The notes beneath the pieces are model-generated. The model was not told where the DNA came from, did not search any database, and saw only the letters and a list, made by a program, of their open reading frames with translations. The translations under genes were made by a program, and so were the position numbers. From assembly GCA_016715965.1 (NCBI GenBank), contig JADJXG010000002.1, positions 1 to 50,161 on the forward strand: DNA of 50,161 bases, written 5' to 3'. This document shows, piece by piece, positions 21,483-30,003 of this stretch (within the stretch, counting starts at the first letter, position 1; each line of letters starts with the position of its first letter). The stretch is from Saprospiraceae bacterium (GTDB lineage Bacteria; Bacteroidota; Bacteroidia; Chitinophagales; Saprospiraceae).

Positions 21483-22062
21483 GGAAATAGCGGAAAAATA
21501 TAGGAACGAGACCGATAAGGGAAAGTACGAATCTTTTTATCAGCGTGAGTTTTCTCGTATGAAAAATGACGAAATTATTATACTTGAAATAGGGGTATTC
21601 AGAGGAAAGGGGATGGAGGTATTGAAAGAGTTTTTTCCAAATGCGAAAGTTTATGGTATAGACATAGATAAATACTGCGAGAGATACGGGAATGTATTTA
21701 TAGGAAGTGAGATTGACAAGGACTTTCTTTTGTCTGTTGTAGATAAAATTGGGGAGCCAGATATTATTATCGACGATGGGAGTCATAAGACAAGCCACCA
21801 AAAACAAACCTTTGATATATTATTTCCCAGATTAAAGAGTGGTGGCATTTATGTAATAGAGGACTTGGAAACAAGTTATTTAAGTGGTTGGTTGGACGAT
21901 GATAGACCCACGACAGATTTCCTAAAAGAGAAAATTGATGAAGTAAATCTTTATGGAAAATCGCATAAGGGACAATTCGCAAGGTCGGAGGTAGGGAATA
22001 TAACCGATATACAAAGTATCAGGTTCTATACCAGTATATGCTTCATAGAAAAGTACGAATAG
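21457..22062 (+). CDS. SAM-dependent methyltransferase of the sugar O-methyltransferase type
   Basis: 201 aa: IILEIGVFRGKGMEVLKEF (motif I), VYGIDIDKYCE (motif II), IIIDDGSHKTSHQKQTF and LFPRLKSGGIYVIEDLETSY. The DDGSH and IEDLETSY motifs match macrocin/mycinose-type O-methyltransferases that act on sugars with a metal. It should methylate a sugar of the same glycan. Its start overlaps the GT2 stop region by 26 bases. Confidence 0.82.
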   Translation: MKNHSTEFREIAEKYRNETDKGKYESFYQREFSRMKNDEIIILEIGVFRGKGMEVLKEFFPNAKVYGIDIDKYCERYGNVFIGSEIDKDFLLSVVDKIGEPDIIIDDGSHKTSHQKQTFDILFPRLKSGGIYVIEDLETSYLSGWLDDDRPTTDFLKEKIDEVNLYGKSHKGQFARSEVGNITDIQSIRFYTSICFIEKYE

Positions 22063-23024
22063 GATTTCTCGGTGCGAGGTGTGACAATGGTGGTCTTGGA
22101 ATAGAATCCAAATACTTCATCAAGCACATAAATCCAGAAAAAATAATGGTCGTTGTTGTCGGAAATCACAAAGCGTTCCCCGATAGGTTTCCAAATGCAA
22201 CTATCGTAAAAGGAATACCGACAGATAAGCAGATAGAGGACTTTGTTAAGGATATAGATGTTTTGTTCTGTATAGAAACTCCATACAACTGGAACGCATT
22301 CAGGATAGCAAGAAAACACGGCGTAAAGACGGTAATGAGGATAAACTATGAGTGGCTTCCGTTCCCAACTCCGTCCGTCCCCGATGTGATGATAAACCCA
22401 GTTGATTGGTATATGCACGAACTTCCAGAGAATGCAGTGTATCTAAAGTTTCCAGTGGACAGAAGTGTAATTCCATTTAAGAAAAGAAAGAAGGCGAAAA
22501 CATTTCTGCATATAGTTGGACACGGTGGGGGTTACGGAAGGAACGGCACACAAGAACTATTAAAAGCAATTCCAATGGTAAAGAGTGATGTGAGGTTTAT
22601 AATATACAGTCAAGTTAATGTAGAGAAGATTGATGACGATAGGATAGAGTGGAGGATAGGAAACTATATGAATGAAGGTGAGTTGTTTAATGATGGAGAT
22701 GTATTCCTTTTTCCGAGGAAGTATGCGGGGCAGGCACTCTCAATGAATGAGGCGATGGCTTCTGGTATGGCTATAATGATGACCGATATGAAACCACAGA
22801 ATAAGATTCTTCCAAAAGAACTTCTCATATCGCCAAAAGAAATGACCGAGGTATTCATAAACAGGAATATAGAGATGGCTATATTAGACCCGAAAGATAT
22901 AGCAAAGAAGATAGACGAGTGGGCGAACAAGGACATTTCAAGGTTTTCTGAAATATCGAACAAAATTGCAAACGAGATGAGTTGGAAAACACTAAGGTCG
23001 AAATATATAGAAATATTACAATGA
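22038..23024 (+). CDS. Group 1 glycosyltransferase (GT4, GT-B fold)
   Basis: 328 aa with IGFLGARCDNGGLGIESKYF, LFCIETPYNWNAF, and the C-terminal domain starting KTFLHIVGHGGGYGRNGTQE. Later LFPRKYAGQALSMNEAMASG gives the conserved E-x7-E acidic site (here E near 238 and later). These are standard GT4 features. Last of the glycan island; overlaps the methyltransferase by 25 bases and the next gene as ATGA. Confidence 0.85.
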   Translation: MLHRKVRIGFLGARCDNGGLGIESKYFIKHINPEKIMVVVVGNHKAFPDRFPNATIVKGIPTDKQIEDFVKDIDVLFCIETPYNWNAFRIARKHGVKTVMRINYEWLPFPTPSVPDVMINPVDWYMHELPENAVYLKFPVDRSVIPFKKRKKAKTFLHIVGHGGGYGRNGTQELLKAIPMVKSDVRFIIYSQVNVEKIDDDRIEWRIGNYMNEGELFNDGDVFLFPRKYAGQALSMNEAMASGMAIMMTDMKPQNKILPKELLISPKEMTEVFINRNIEMAILDPKDIAKKIDEWANKDISRFSEISNKIANEMSWKTLRSKYIEILQ

Positions 23025-23236
23025 AAACAAAAAAACAGGTTATACAGGAAATGATAGATGGCACACAGGAAAACATCTATTCATTTGAGGTTATGGAAAG
23101 ATTCTTTAATCAAAAAGAAATACTTTCTATTGGGAGTAAAGACACGACAAGACTCGCTTTGGGCAAGGTACAGAAGGATTTGAAGGAAAAGAGAGACTTT
23201 CTCGCATTTCTGAACAATATAATCAAGGAATACTAG
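23021..23236 (+). CDS. Small helical protein, 71 aa
   Basis: Started at ATG 23021, overlapping the GT4 stop as ATGA. Sequence MKTKKQVIQEMIDGTQENIY, with SFEVMERFFNQKEI and a basic C-terminal helix. Might be the last gene of the glycan transcript. Unknown. Confidence 0.65.
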   Translation: MKTKKQVIQEMIDGTQENIYSFEVMERFFNQKEILSIGSKDTTRLALGKVQKDLKEKRDFLAFLNNIIKEY

Positions 23237-23244
23237 CGATTTTT

Positions 23245-23261
23245 TATGGTATAATAAGTGT
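23245..23261 (+). promoter_or_regulatory. Leaderless late promoter
   Basis: TTTATGGTATAAT with -10 at 23250-23255 and exactly six bases before ATG 23262, so transcripts should begin at the start codon. It re-initiates transcription for the tail genes after the glycan island. Confidence 0.7.
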
Positions 23262-23978
23262 ATGATATTAAGTTCATCATCGCTTTCGGGTATAACCGAA
23301 AAACCGTCAATAGTTGAGGATATAGATTATATTCTCGGTACAGATAGTACCGTTTTTCCACTTGCTGATAAGTTGCGCCTCATAAACAAATGGTATCTTA
23401 AGGTTGGTCTTTGGATTTGGCAAGCACAAAATACTTGGCAATTTGACGACAAAAATGCCACCACACTTCCGAGGGCGACAACCACACTTGTAAATAATCA
23501 GAGGGATTATTCTATACCCACGACAGCACTTTCTGTTGAGAGGGTTGAGGTTATGGACAAAAACGGCGATTACCGACTTTTGGAGAAAAAGGATAGGTCA
23601 AACTTTGAAATCGGACTTGACAACGAAGACGCTGGGATGCCGAAATATTGGGACTTGGAGGGATACTCGGTTATTCTTTATCCGAAGCCCACGTCTGATT
23701 ATGTTACGCTTTCAAGCGGATTGAGATTGTTCCTTTCGAGACAAGTTACCAAGTTCACAAAATCAGATAGTGCGGTCGAACCCGGATTTGAGGAACAATT
23801 CCACGAATTTCTTTCAAAGGGACCTTCGTTTGATTTTGCACTTTCAAAAAATATGTATGATAAAGCGAACGCGCTAAGGGGAGAAATAAATCAACTGCGA
23901 GTTGATTTGGAAAACTTTTACAGGAAGCGGACAAAAACATTGCCGACAATAAACCCAAAAAAACAGTATTATGTCTAA
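23262..23978 (+). CDS. Head-tail adaptor/connector protein
   Basis: 238 aa: beta-rich middle with NNQRDYSIPTTALSVERVEV and LYPKPTSDYVTL, and helical C-terminal end with KRTKTLPTINPKKQYYV. The DYSIP..... .VERVEV...GxxY..L pattern is found in podovirus-type adaptor proteins that sit below the portal. Position right after the head genes supports this. Leaderless start. Confidence 0.68.
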   Translation: MILSSSSLSGITEKPSIVEDIDYILGTDSTVFPLADKLRLINKWYLKVGLWIWQAQNTWQFDDKNATTLPRATTTLVNNQRDYSIPTTALSVERVEVMDKNGDYRLLEKKDRSNFEIGLDNEDAGMPKYWDLEGYSVILYPKPTSDYVTLSSGLRLFLSRQVTKFTKSDSAVEPGFEEQFHEFLSKGPSFDFALSKNMYDKANALRGEINQLRVDLENFYRKRTKTLPTINPKKQYYV

Positions 23979-24171
23979 TTGGAGTAATCAGACAAAAAAC
24001 ACAACGACAAGTTCATTTCAAGAGAAATACGGAAAGAAATACCTTCTTTCCGAGAGTTTGTTTAGAATATTATGCGAAGATGGTGGTGGAATACTTTTAG
24101 AACAAGGACAATCGCCGTATTCTGAAGCCACAAAAAACATTGGAAGTTGGTCGTTCTCAACAAAAAATTAA
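23971..24171 (+). CDS. Small structural protein, 66 aa
   Basis: MSNWSNQTKNTTTSSFQEKY and LSESLFRILCEDGGGILLEQ. Ser/Thr/Gly rich, probably a small virion protein. Overlaps the adaptor end by eight bases and is followed by the fibre gene. Confidence 0.65.
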   Translation: MSNWSNQTKNTTTSSFQEKYGKKYLLSESLFRILCEDGGGILLEQGQSPYSEATKNIGSWSFSTKN

Positions 24172-24174
24172 ACC

Positions 24175-25503
24175 ATGTCAGATTTAGATAAAAAAATAAG
24201 TGCGCTAGATACACTCACTCCGGTTGCGGATGATGATTTAATTGTTGTCGTTGATGTTTCTGATACCTCGATGGCGGCAACAGGAACAACGAAGAAGGCG
24301 GCAAAAACGGAACTTAAGGGTGACAAGGGAGATACTGGTCCAGCTGGTCCAACTGGTCCAACTGGTGCCGCTGGTGCCGATGGAGCAGATGCGTTTGTGT
24401 ATATCGCCTACGCTTCCGATGACAGCGGTACCGATTTTACACTTACATTCAATCCCGCTTTGGATTATATAGCCATAAAGAATAGCACGACAGAAATATC
24501 AACACCGCAAGCGAGTGATTTTGCTGGGTTGTGGAAAAACTACAAGGGTGCGACAGGAGAGACTGGCGCGACGGGAGCGACTGGTGCCGATGGAGCAGAT
24601 GGAGTTGTACAAACTGTTGTTGCGGGAACTGGAATTAGCGTGAATAGCACAGACCCAGCAAACCCAGTAGTTTCTCTTTCTTTAGGTTCAGACGAAAACT
24701 TTGTTACTGATGCAGAAAAAACTGTATTAGGAAACACAAGCGGAACGAACACGGGAGACCAGTCAGCGGCAGATTTTGACATAAAAGACTTGACCGACAG
24801 TACATCACTTCGTGCCACGTGGAGCGGAAAACAGGACGCGTTAGGTTTTACTCCAGAAGATGTATCAAACAAAGAGACTTCTGCGCTGGATACTTCAACT
24901 ACAAAATATCCTTGTAATAACGTTGTAAAATCTGCGGTTGATGGAAAAATTACGTCTGGTGCTGGAAACGCAGACTCGTCCGTATCTGACGCATCTACCA
25001 CGACGAAAGGAAAGGTGGAGTTGGCTATTGCAAGCGAGGTTACTGCAGGAACAGATGCAACAAGAGCGGTTACCCCAGACGCATTGGCTGGTTCTTCCAT
25101 ATTCGGAGTGAAATCAATATCGGTTCAGGTAATTGATGGGGCGACAGCACTTACGACAGGAGATGGAAAAGCGTACATAAGGATTCCTTCGTCCTTGAAT
25201 GGAATGAACATCGTGGGAGTAGCGGCTCAAGTAATTGTGAAATCAACATCAGGAACGCCAACAGTTCAAATCGCAAGAGGACGACAAGCAAGTGCAACAG
25301 ACGACTTCACCTATGCAGATGTACTCTCCACTTTAATAACAATAGATGCAAATGAATATGACTCGAAGGACGCGACAACTGCGGCAGTAATTAACGCATC
25401 AAATGATGATTTGGCGACTGGCGATGTATTGAGAATAGACGTTGACGTAGCGGGAACAGGAACGAAAGGTCTTCAAGTAACCATAAATTGTCAACTTCCA
25501 TAG
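24175..25503 (+). CDS. Collagen-like tail fibre / receptor-binding protein
   Basis: 442 aa. Two G-x-y runs, GDTGPAGPTGPTGAAGADG near residues 50-70 and TGETGATGATGADGADG near 130-145, form collagen-like trimer stalks. Between and after them are domains rich in T, S, D and A, including GNTSGTNTGDQSA and AWSGKQDALGFTPED-like segments common to tail fibres. The C-terminal domain with VSVQVIDGATALTTGDGKAY repeats may bind the receptor. Slippage in the collagen runs could vary its length. Confidence 0.85.
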   Translation: MSDLDKKISALDTLTPVADDDLIVVVDVSDTSMAATGTTKKAAKTELKGDKGDTGPAGPTGPTGAAGADGADAFVYIAYASDDSGTDFTLTFNPALDYIAIKNSTTEISTPQASDFAGLWKNYKGATGETGATGATGADGADGVVQTVVAGTGISVNSTDPANPVVSLSLGSDENFVTDAEKTVLGNTSGTNTGDQSAADFDIKDLTDSTSLRATWSGKQDALGFTPEDVSNKETSALDTSTTKYPCNNVVKSAVDGKITSGAGNADSSVSDASTTTKGKVELAIASEVTAGTDATRAVTPDALAGSSIFGVKSISVQVIDGATALTTGDGKAYIRIPSSLNGMNIVGVAAQVIVKSTSGTPTVQIARGRQASATDDFTYADVLSTLITIDANEYDSKDATTAAVINASNDDLATGDVLRIDVDVAGTGTKGLQVTINCQLP

Positions 25504-25504
25504 T

Positions 25505-25692
25505 ATGGCATTAGCTTGGACAAAAGATACCGCAGGAACTCTTAATACTGGTTTTGTTGCTGGATGGAATCTTGAGGATGTGAGTGATTCAAAAAGGACG
25601 GTGTGGAGTCATATCACTTCATACTTCCCGATGACAGGATGGTGATATCGGCAACAGAGAATATAGAACTAGTGAAATTCAAATTGAAATAA
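25505..25692 (+). pseudogene. Small tail-region protein with one frameshift
   Basis: MALAWTKDTAGTLNTGFVAG is followed by WNLEDVSDSKRTVW and SHITSYF, then hits a stop at 25643. One extra C in the CCC run near 25628 restores PDDRMVISATENIELVKFKL to the stop at 25692, five bases before the next ATG. I take it as a single homopolymer error. Confidence 0.55.
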
Positions 25693-25696
25693 ACGA

Positions 25697-26350
25697 ATGA
25701 CTATAAAGGGATATACAGGTTTTTCGGGTAATTCCACAAGTATAACGAAATCATATGCGCTTCCTTCAGGTACAACATTCCTTTTAGTTACAGGTGTGAA
25801 TAGTGAAAATGGAGGTCTTAGTTCAATTACTTGGAATGGTAAAGCGCTCAATTTTTATCAGAACAACACAAGAAACTTTGTAGCGTGGCTTAAAAACCCA
25901 GACGTAGGAACATATAATCTTGTACTCTCAAAAGGTGGAGACACAATGCGTATTGGAGGAACTATTATAGCGCTTGACGGAGTAAACGGAACAGACCCAT
26001 TCGCGCAATATCAGGAAACAGCGCATTACGACGCAACAAATCCGATAAGCAATACATTTACTACGCTGTTCAACAGTTCGTATCTTTTTGAGTTTATATT
26101 TTGTAACGACAATGCGTTAGGAAATTCGTATACAGCAGGTGCAGGCGAAACAGAAACTGCTGACTTTGAGTTTTATACACACAACCACAACTATCAGTCT
26201 GCATATAAGCCAGCCGCGACCATAGGTTCTTATACGATGACTGAGACAAATAGCAGTTCGAATATAAATCAAACGAGAATGTGGATGTTGGAATTGAAGG
26301 ACGCATCAACAGAAATTTCGGCATTTACACCAAAAGTAATGATTTTTTAA
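25697..26350 (+). CDS. Beta-sandwich virion protein, 217 aa
   Basis: Begins MTIKGYTGFSGNSTSITKSY and alternates short beta strands with glycine, ending KVMIF. TFLLVTGVNSENGG and LVLSKGGDTMRIGG look like a jelly-roll carbohydrate-binding domain. It lies in the fibre cluster, so it is a plausible adhesin. The sugar-binding role is inference. Confidence 0.65.
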   Translation: MTIKGYTGFSGNSTSITKSYALPSGTTFLLVTGVNSENGGLSSITWNGKALNFYQNNTRNFVAWLKNPDVGTYNLVLSKGGDTMRIGGTIIALDGVNGTDPFAQYQETAHYDATNPISNTFTTLFNSSYLFEFIFCNDNALGNSYTAGAGETETADFEFYTHNHNYQSAYKPAATIGSYTMTETNSSSNINQTRMWMLELKDASTEISAFTPKVMIF

Positions 26351-26351
26351 T

Positions 26352-26633
26352 ATGGACTTATCAGAAATAAAACTTCAGGAAGCAATCGTATTCGTGCTTG
26401 GAATCATAGCATTGATTAAGTTTATTGTGGAGTTCTATCGCGCAATGACAAAGCCAAATACTGACCAAGACAAGGAACTCGCGCTTCTTAAGGCAAGCAT
26501 CGCAGGGATAAACGTGGACATAACGTCAATCAAGAACAATCACATCGCACACATCGAGAAAGATGTACGAGATTTACAGATAGGTCAGGAACGAATAATC
26601 ACTATACTTGATGAAAGACTACCAAAGAAATGA
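26352..26633 (+). CDS. Membrane-anchored coiled-coil protein, XhlA-like
   Basis: 93 aa. Residues 10-30 (AIVFVLGIIALIKFIVEFYR) are one membrane span, followed by a long amphipathic helix (KASIAGINVDITSIKNNHIA, HIEKDVRDLQIGQERI). This topology resembles the XhlA haemolysin-like lysis accessory. Its place amid tail genes is odd for lysis, so it could instead be a virion membrane component. Confidence 0.6.
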   Translation: MDLSEIKLQEAIVFVLGIIALIKFIVEFYRAMTKPNTDQDKELALLKASIAGINVDITSIKNNHIAHIEKDVRDLQIGQERIITILDERLPKK

Positions 26634-28039
26634 AAAAACCACTTATCACAATTAAAGATTGGCAGAATGGGATAGCGGATAGTCCACTTGGACTATTTCC
26701 AAAGATTACTGGAATTGACATTGATTATCTTGCTGGCGTTGCACGACCAAATCCAAAACTACAAAAAGTATCTGCGAGTGTTATAACCGCTCGACCCGAC
26801 TGGATTGTAAAAGGAAACACGAATTTTCTTGCGGTAAGCGGAACACAAACGGCAAAGAGTACCGATGCGACAACGTGGACAAACCTCACTGGATTTGGTT
26901 CTGGCGCATTACTCGGATGTGCATTTTGGAAAGGGTATTTTGTAATTCCTCATACCGCGAACATTGATGTATTCGATGATGCCGCAAGTTGGACAAACTC
27001 ATTTACTACTTTTGGAACATCGTATTCAACAACGAACGTCCCAATGTTTTCTTCTGCGGACGGAAAACTTTATTTTGGAAGGGGAAATGTTGTTGCTTCT
27101 CTTACGGAAATCGGAACATTCAATCCTTCAAGTAGTGGTACGTTTACAAGAACAGATGCCGCGCTCACACTTCCTACTGGAGTGGTAATAACAGATTTCC
27201 AAGACCTCGGTTCGTTGCTTGCAATTATGACGAATAAGGGAATTTATTTTTGGGATAGGAGTTCTGCGACGTACGAACTTCCAGTTGATGTGGGAAAATC
27301 AATAGGATGTGGTAAGACAATAAATAATATTCTTTACTACATAGCGGGAGGGACGTCAAACCAGACCACCACGATAAACGCAACAAACGGAACGACGGCA
27401 AAACAATTAAAAGAGATACCGGCGTATATAGCTGATGTGAAGAGTGGGAATGTCTCTGGATATACTTCAACTAAACATGGCGGAATTATATTTCAAGATA
27501 AAAATATTAAATTCACGACGAACTTTGGAGTGTTTTCATATAATATAAATACGGACACGCTGACGATAGATGGATTTTCCTCAAATGGTGAACTTGCTGA
27601 CGGTGCGTCTCCGTATCTTGCTACAGGCGGTTTGTGTGTTTATGATGATATAAGTTATTTGCTTGGATGGGGATTGAGTACAACTTATGGAATAGATAAG
27701 TCATCGTTTCCGAATAGTGCGACACAAACATATACCGCATATGCACACACGGGGGTATATACAATAGGTTCCGAATACGAGAAAAAAACAATAGGCGAAT
27801 TTGAGTTCATACTCTATAAACCGCTTACTACGAGAGGAGGCATAAAACTGCAATATCGCACAAACCCAAGTGCGTCGTGGACTGACATTGGAGAGGTAAA
27901 TTATTCTACGCACGCGAACAAGCTTTCTTGTAAGATATCAAAGACAATACCCGATTTGGTGAATGTTCAATTTAACGTTCTTATAGACACAAACAGCAAC
28001 GCGACACACCTAAAACAAATAAACGTATATGAACAATAA
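26630..28039 (+). CDS. Beta-propeller tail protein, nozzle/gp10-like
   Basis: 469 aa of repeated beta units: WKGYFVIPHTANIDVFDD, SADGKLYFGRGNVVASLTEI, and NKGIYFWDRSSATYELPVD, followed by TTYGIDKSSFPNSATQTYTA. The pattern of short strands with aromatic turns fits a propeller like those in podovirus nozzle (P22 gp10-type) proteins. Length, beta content and the absence of any tape measure or sheath gene favour a short, non-contractile tail. Confidence 0.62.
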   Translation: MKKPLITIKDWQNGIADSPLGLFPKITGIDIDYLAGVARPNPKLQKVSASVITARPDWIVKGNTNFLAVSGTQTAKSTDATTWTNLTGFGSGALLGCAFWKGYFVIPHTANIDVFDDAASWTNSFTTFGTSYSTTNVPMFSSADGKLYFGRGNVVASLTEIGTFNPSSSGTFTRTDAALTLPTGVVITDFQDLGSLLAIMTNKGIYFWDRSSATYELPVDVGKSIGCGKTINNILYYIAGGTSNQTTTINATNGTTAKQLKEIPAYIADVKSGNVSGYTSTKHGGIIFQDKNIKFTTNFGVFSYNINTDTLTIDGFSSNGELADGASPYLATGGLCVYDDISYLLGWGLSTTYGIDKSSFPNSATQTYTAYAHTGVYTIGSEYEKKTIGEFEFILYKPLTTRGGIKLQYRTNPSASWTDIGEVNYSTHANKLSCKISKTIPDLVNVQFNVLIDTNSNATHLKQINVYEQ

Positions 28040-28697
28040 CGAAGAAAAAATATTGTTTCTCGAAAAGAAACTTTCCGATTTGGAAAGGTTGTTTAACGAC
28101 CACCCGCACGATGGAATAGGAACGAAGAAGATAAAATACTCAAACATTAACGATATTCCCGATACTGTGGTAAATGACAGCGACGTTGTTTTTACCGACA
28201 TTACTACGGGAAACGCTTCCGCCACGAAACACGGATATCTTCCGAAGCTTTCCGATGATACAAGCGAGTTTTTGAGGGGAGATGGAACGTGGAGTTCTAT
28301 AAATCTGGTAACGATTGCCGCCGACACCATACGACAGTCGGCGGACACGGAAAGAACAAGCGGTGGAGACCCAGACAACACATACACGCTTAAAAAGGAT
28401 ATTGAGATTCAGACGAACGGTTCAATACGTATAAAATTTGACCTACAGTCTTCAAATGGAAGTTATAACGCCTATGGAAGAATATATAAAAATGGAAGTC
28501 CCGTAGGAACAGAACGTATTACGACAAGCACATCGTATGTAACATATTCCGAAGATTTTGACGATGTTGTCATTGGAGACAATTTTCAGCTCTATATTCA
28601 CAACACATTTTCGGGCGGTTCCGGAAATGTCGCACGATGCAGAAACTTTAGAGTTTATTTTGATATTGTCAATTCTCCCACCGTAATAACAGATTAA
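28029..28697 (+). CDS. Tail fibre / appendage protein, 222 aa
   Basis: N-terminal coiled coil KILFLEKKLSDLERLFNDHP with a DHPHDG motif, then TTGNASATKHGYLPKLSDDT and EFLRGDGTWSS, the segment typical of many phage fibres just before the shaft. The C-terminal 120 residues form a jelly-roll-like domain (GSIRIKFDLQSSNGSYNAYG). Overlaps the propeller gene by 11 bases. Confidence 0.75.
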   Translation: MNNNEEKILFLEKKLSDLERLFNDHPHDGIGTKKIKYSNINDIPDTVVNDSDVVFTDITTGNASATKHGYLPKLSDDTSEFLRGDGTWSSINLVTIAADTIRQSADTERTSGGDPDNTYTLKKDIEIQTNGSIRIKFDLQSSNGSYNAYGRIYKNGSPVGTERITTSTSYVTYSEDFDDVVIGDNFQLYIHNTFSGGSGNVARCRNFRVYFDIVNSPTVITD

Positions 28698-28700
28698 AAA

Positions 28701-28709
28701 TGGTATAAT
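28701..28709 (+). promoter_or_regulatory. Late promoter, near-leaderless
   Basis: TGGTATAAT with -10 at 28704-28709, eight bases before ATG 28718, directly after the fibre stop. Separate control of the internal virion proteins. Confidence 0.65.
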
Positions 28710-28717
28710 ATAACAAT

Positions 28718-29983
28718 ATGGCAACATTAAATCTTGGGTCTAATCCCACACAAAATCTTGGGTTCAATCCCACACAAAAAAAAGAATCTGTTGGAATAAA
28801 TCCATTGCTTATGAGTTCAAACGGAAATATATCGTTGCCCACGCAAGCGGTTCAAATTCCCGCACAACCCCTTACTCCTCCAAAAACTACCTCAAGTCAG
28901 ATTACATATCCGCAATCTCCACAACAGGTGAGTAGTTCGCAGTCAATTCTTGCCGGTGTTCAGGAATCGCTTAAACAACTTCAGGCACAAGCAGAACAAT
29001 ACAAAAAAGAACAGGAGGCGACACAAAAGCCACAAGCACTACAAGAAGCGGAAGCAAATAAGGCTGGGTTTTTTCAGCAAATACAGGACAAGGCAAGTAA
29101 ATTACTCGGAATCGGACAAAGGAGAACTGAATTGGAATCTCAATATGGAGTAGAAGAAAATACGAAAAAACTTCAGGAGAATCAACTTCAAATCGCCTCA
29201 AAACTGGCGGAATATGAAAGTGCGTTAAAGCAGATAGATTCATTGAATGTCGCGAAACCATTTCAAGATATAGAAAGAAATCGTGCCGCTAAAACATACG
29301 CGTCTGAGGTTGGCATTCTTGAAGCGTACGGAAACGCACTTCGAGGAAATCTTGAATTGGCGAATAACAGAATCAAACAAGTTTTACAGAATGAATATCA
29401 ATCAACGCAACAGGAGATAGACAATCTTAAACTCTTTTACGATATCAATAAAGATATTTTGAGCGGCGAGGAAAAGAAATATGCGGAACAGATAAATGCA
29501 CTCGCACGGGAACAGGAATCGCAGTTGAAATCGAAACAGGCGAATGAGAAAAATAACACGGAACTGTTTTTGGAAGTTGCAAAGAATGGCGGTTCGTCAA
29601 GTGTGGTTGACTTCAATCTTCCATACGAGGAAAACTTGAAGCGTGCCGCACCATATATTGGCGCACTCGAAAGACAGAGGGAAGCGAGATTAACAAGAGA
29701 AGATGGAATACAGCAATCTGTTGGATTCGGTTCTTATAAGGTAGAACAGGATTTTCGTGAGAGCGCCACACAACTGTTAGATGAGGTTGATACAGGAAAA
29801 AGAACCATACAACAAGCAATTCAAATCTTACGAAGGTTGTATAGTCCGCAAGAGGTAAGTGATTCTGCGATAAATTCGTTCTTTGGAATTACTCCGTTTG
29901 GGGATTCTTCTACGGCAGACATATTGTTACCCGGCGAGTTTAATATTCCAAGCAACGCATATCTTGGAATACAAAATAAATAG
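28718..29983 (+). CDS. Coiled-coil internal virion protein
   Basis: 421 aa. Opens with a small duplication (LNLGSNPTQNLGFNPTQ), then a long coiled-coil (SLKQLQAQAEQYKKEQEATQ, KLAEYESALKQIDSLNVAK), and a globular end with GSYKVEQDFRESATQLL and GEFNIPSNAYLG. Podovirus ejection proteins often look like this. Membrane transfer of DNA would be the role, with the next gene. Confidence 0.62.
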   Translation: MATLNLGSNPTQNLGFNPTQKKESVGINPLLMSSNGNISLPTQAVQIPAQPLTPPKTTSSQITYPQSPQQVSSSQSILAGVQESLKQLQAQAEQYKKEQEATQKPQALQEAEANKAGFFQQIQDKASKLLGIGQRRTELESQYGVEENTKKLQENQLQIASKLAEYESALKQIDSLNVAKPFQDIERNRAAKTYASEVGILEAYGNALRGNLELANNRIKQVLQNEYQSTQQEIDNLKLFYDINKDILSGEEKKYAEQINALAREQESQLKSKQANEKNNTELFLEVAKNGGSSSVVDFNLPYEENLKRAAPYIGALERQREARLTREDGIQQSVGFGSYKVEQDFRESATQLLDEVDTGKRTIQQAIQILRRLYSPQEVSDSAINSFFGITPFGDSSTADILLPGEFNIPSNAYLGIQNK

Positions 29984-30003
29984 TCGTTCAATATTTTTGA
30001 ATA

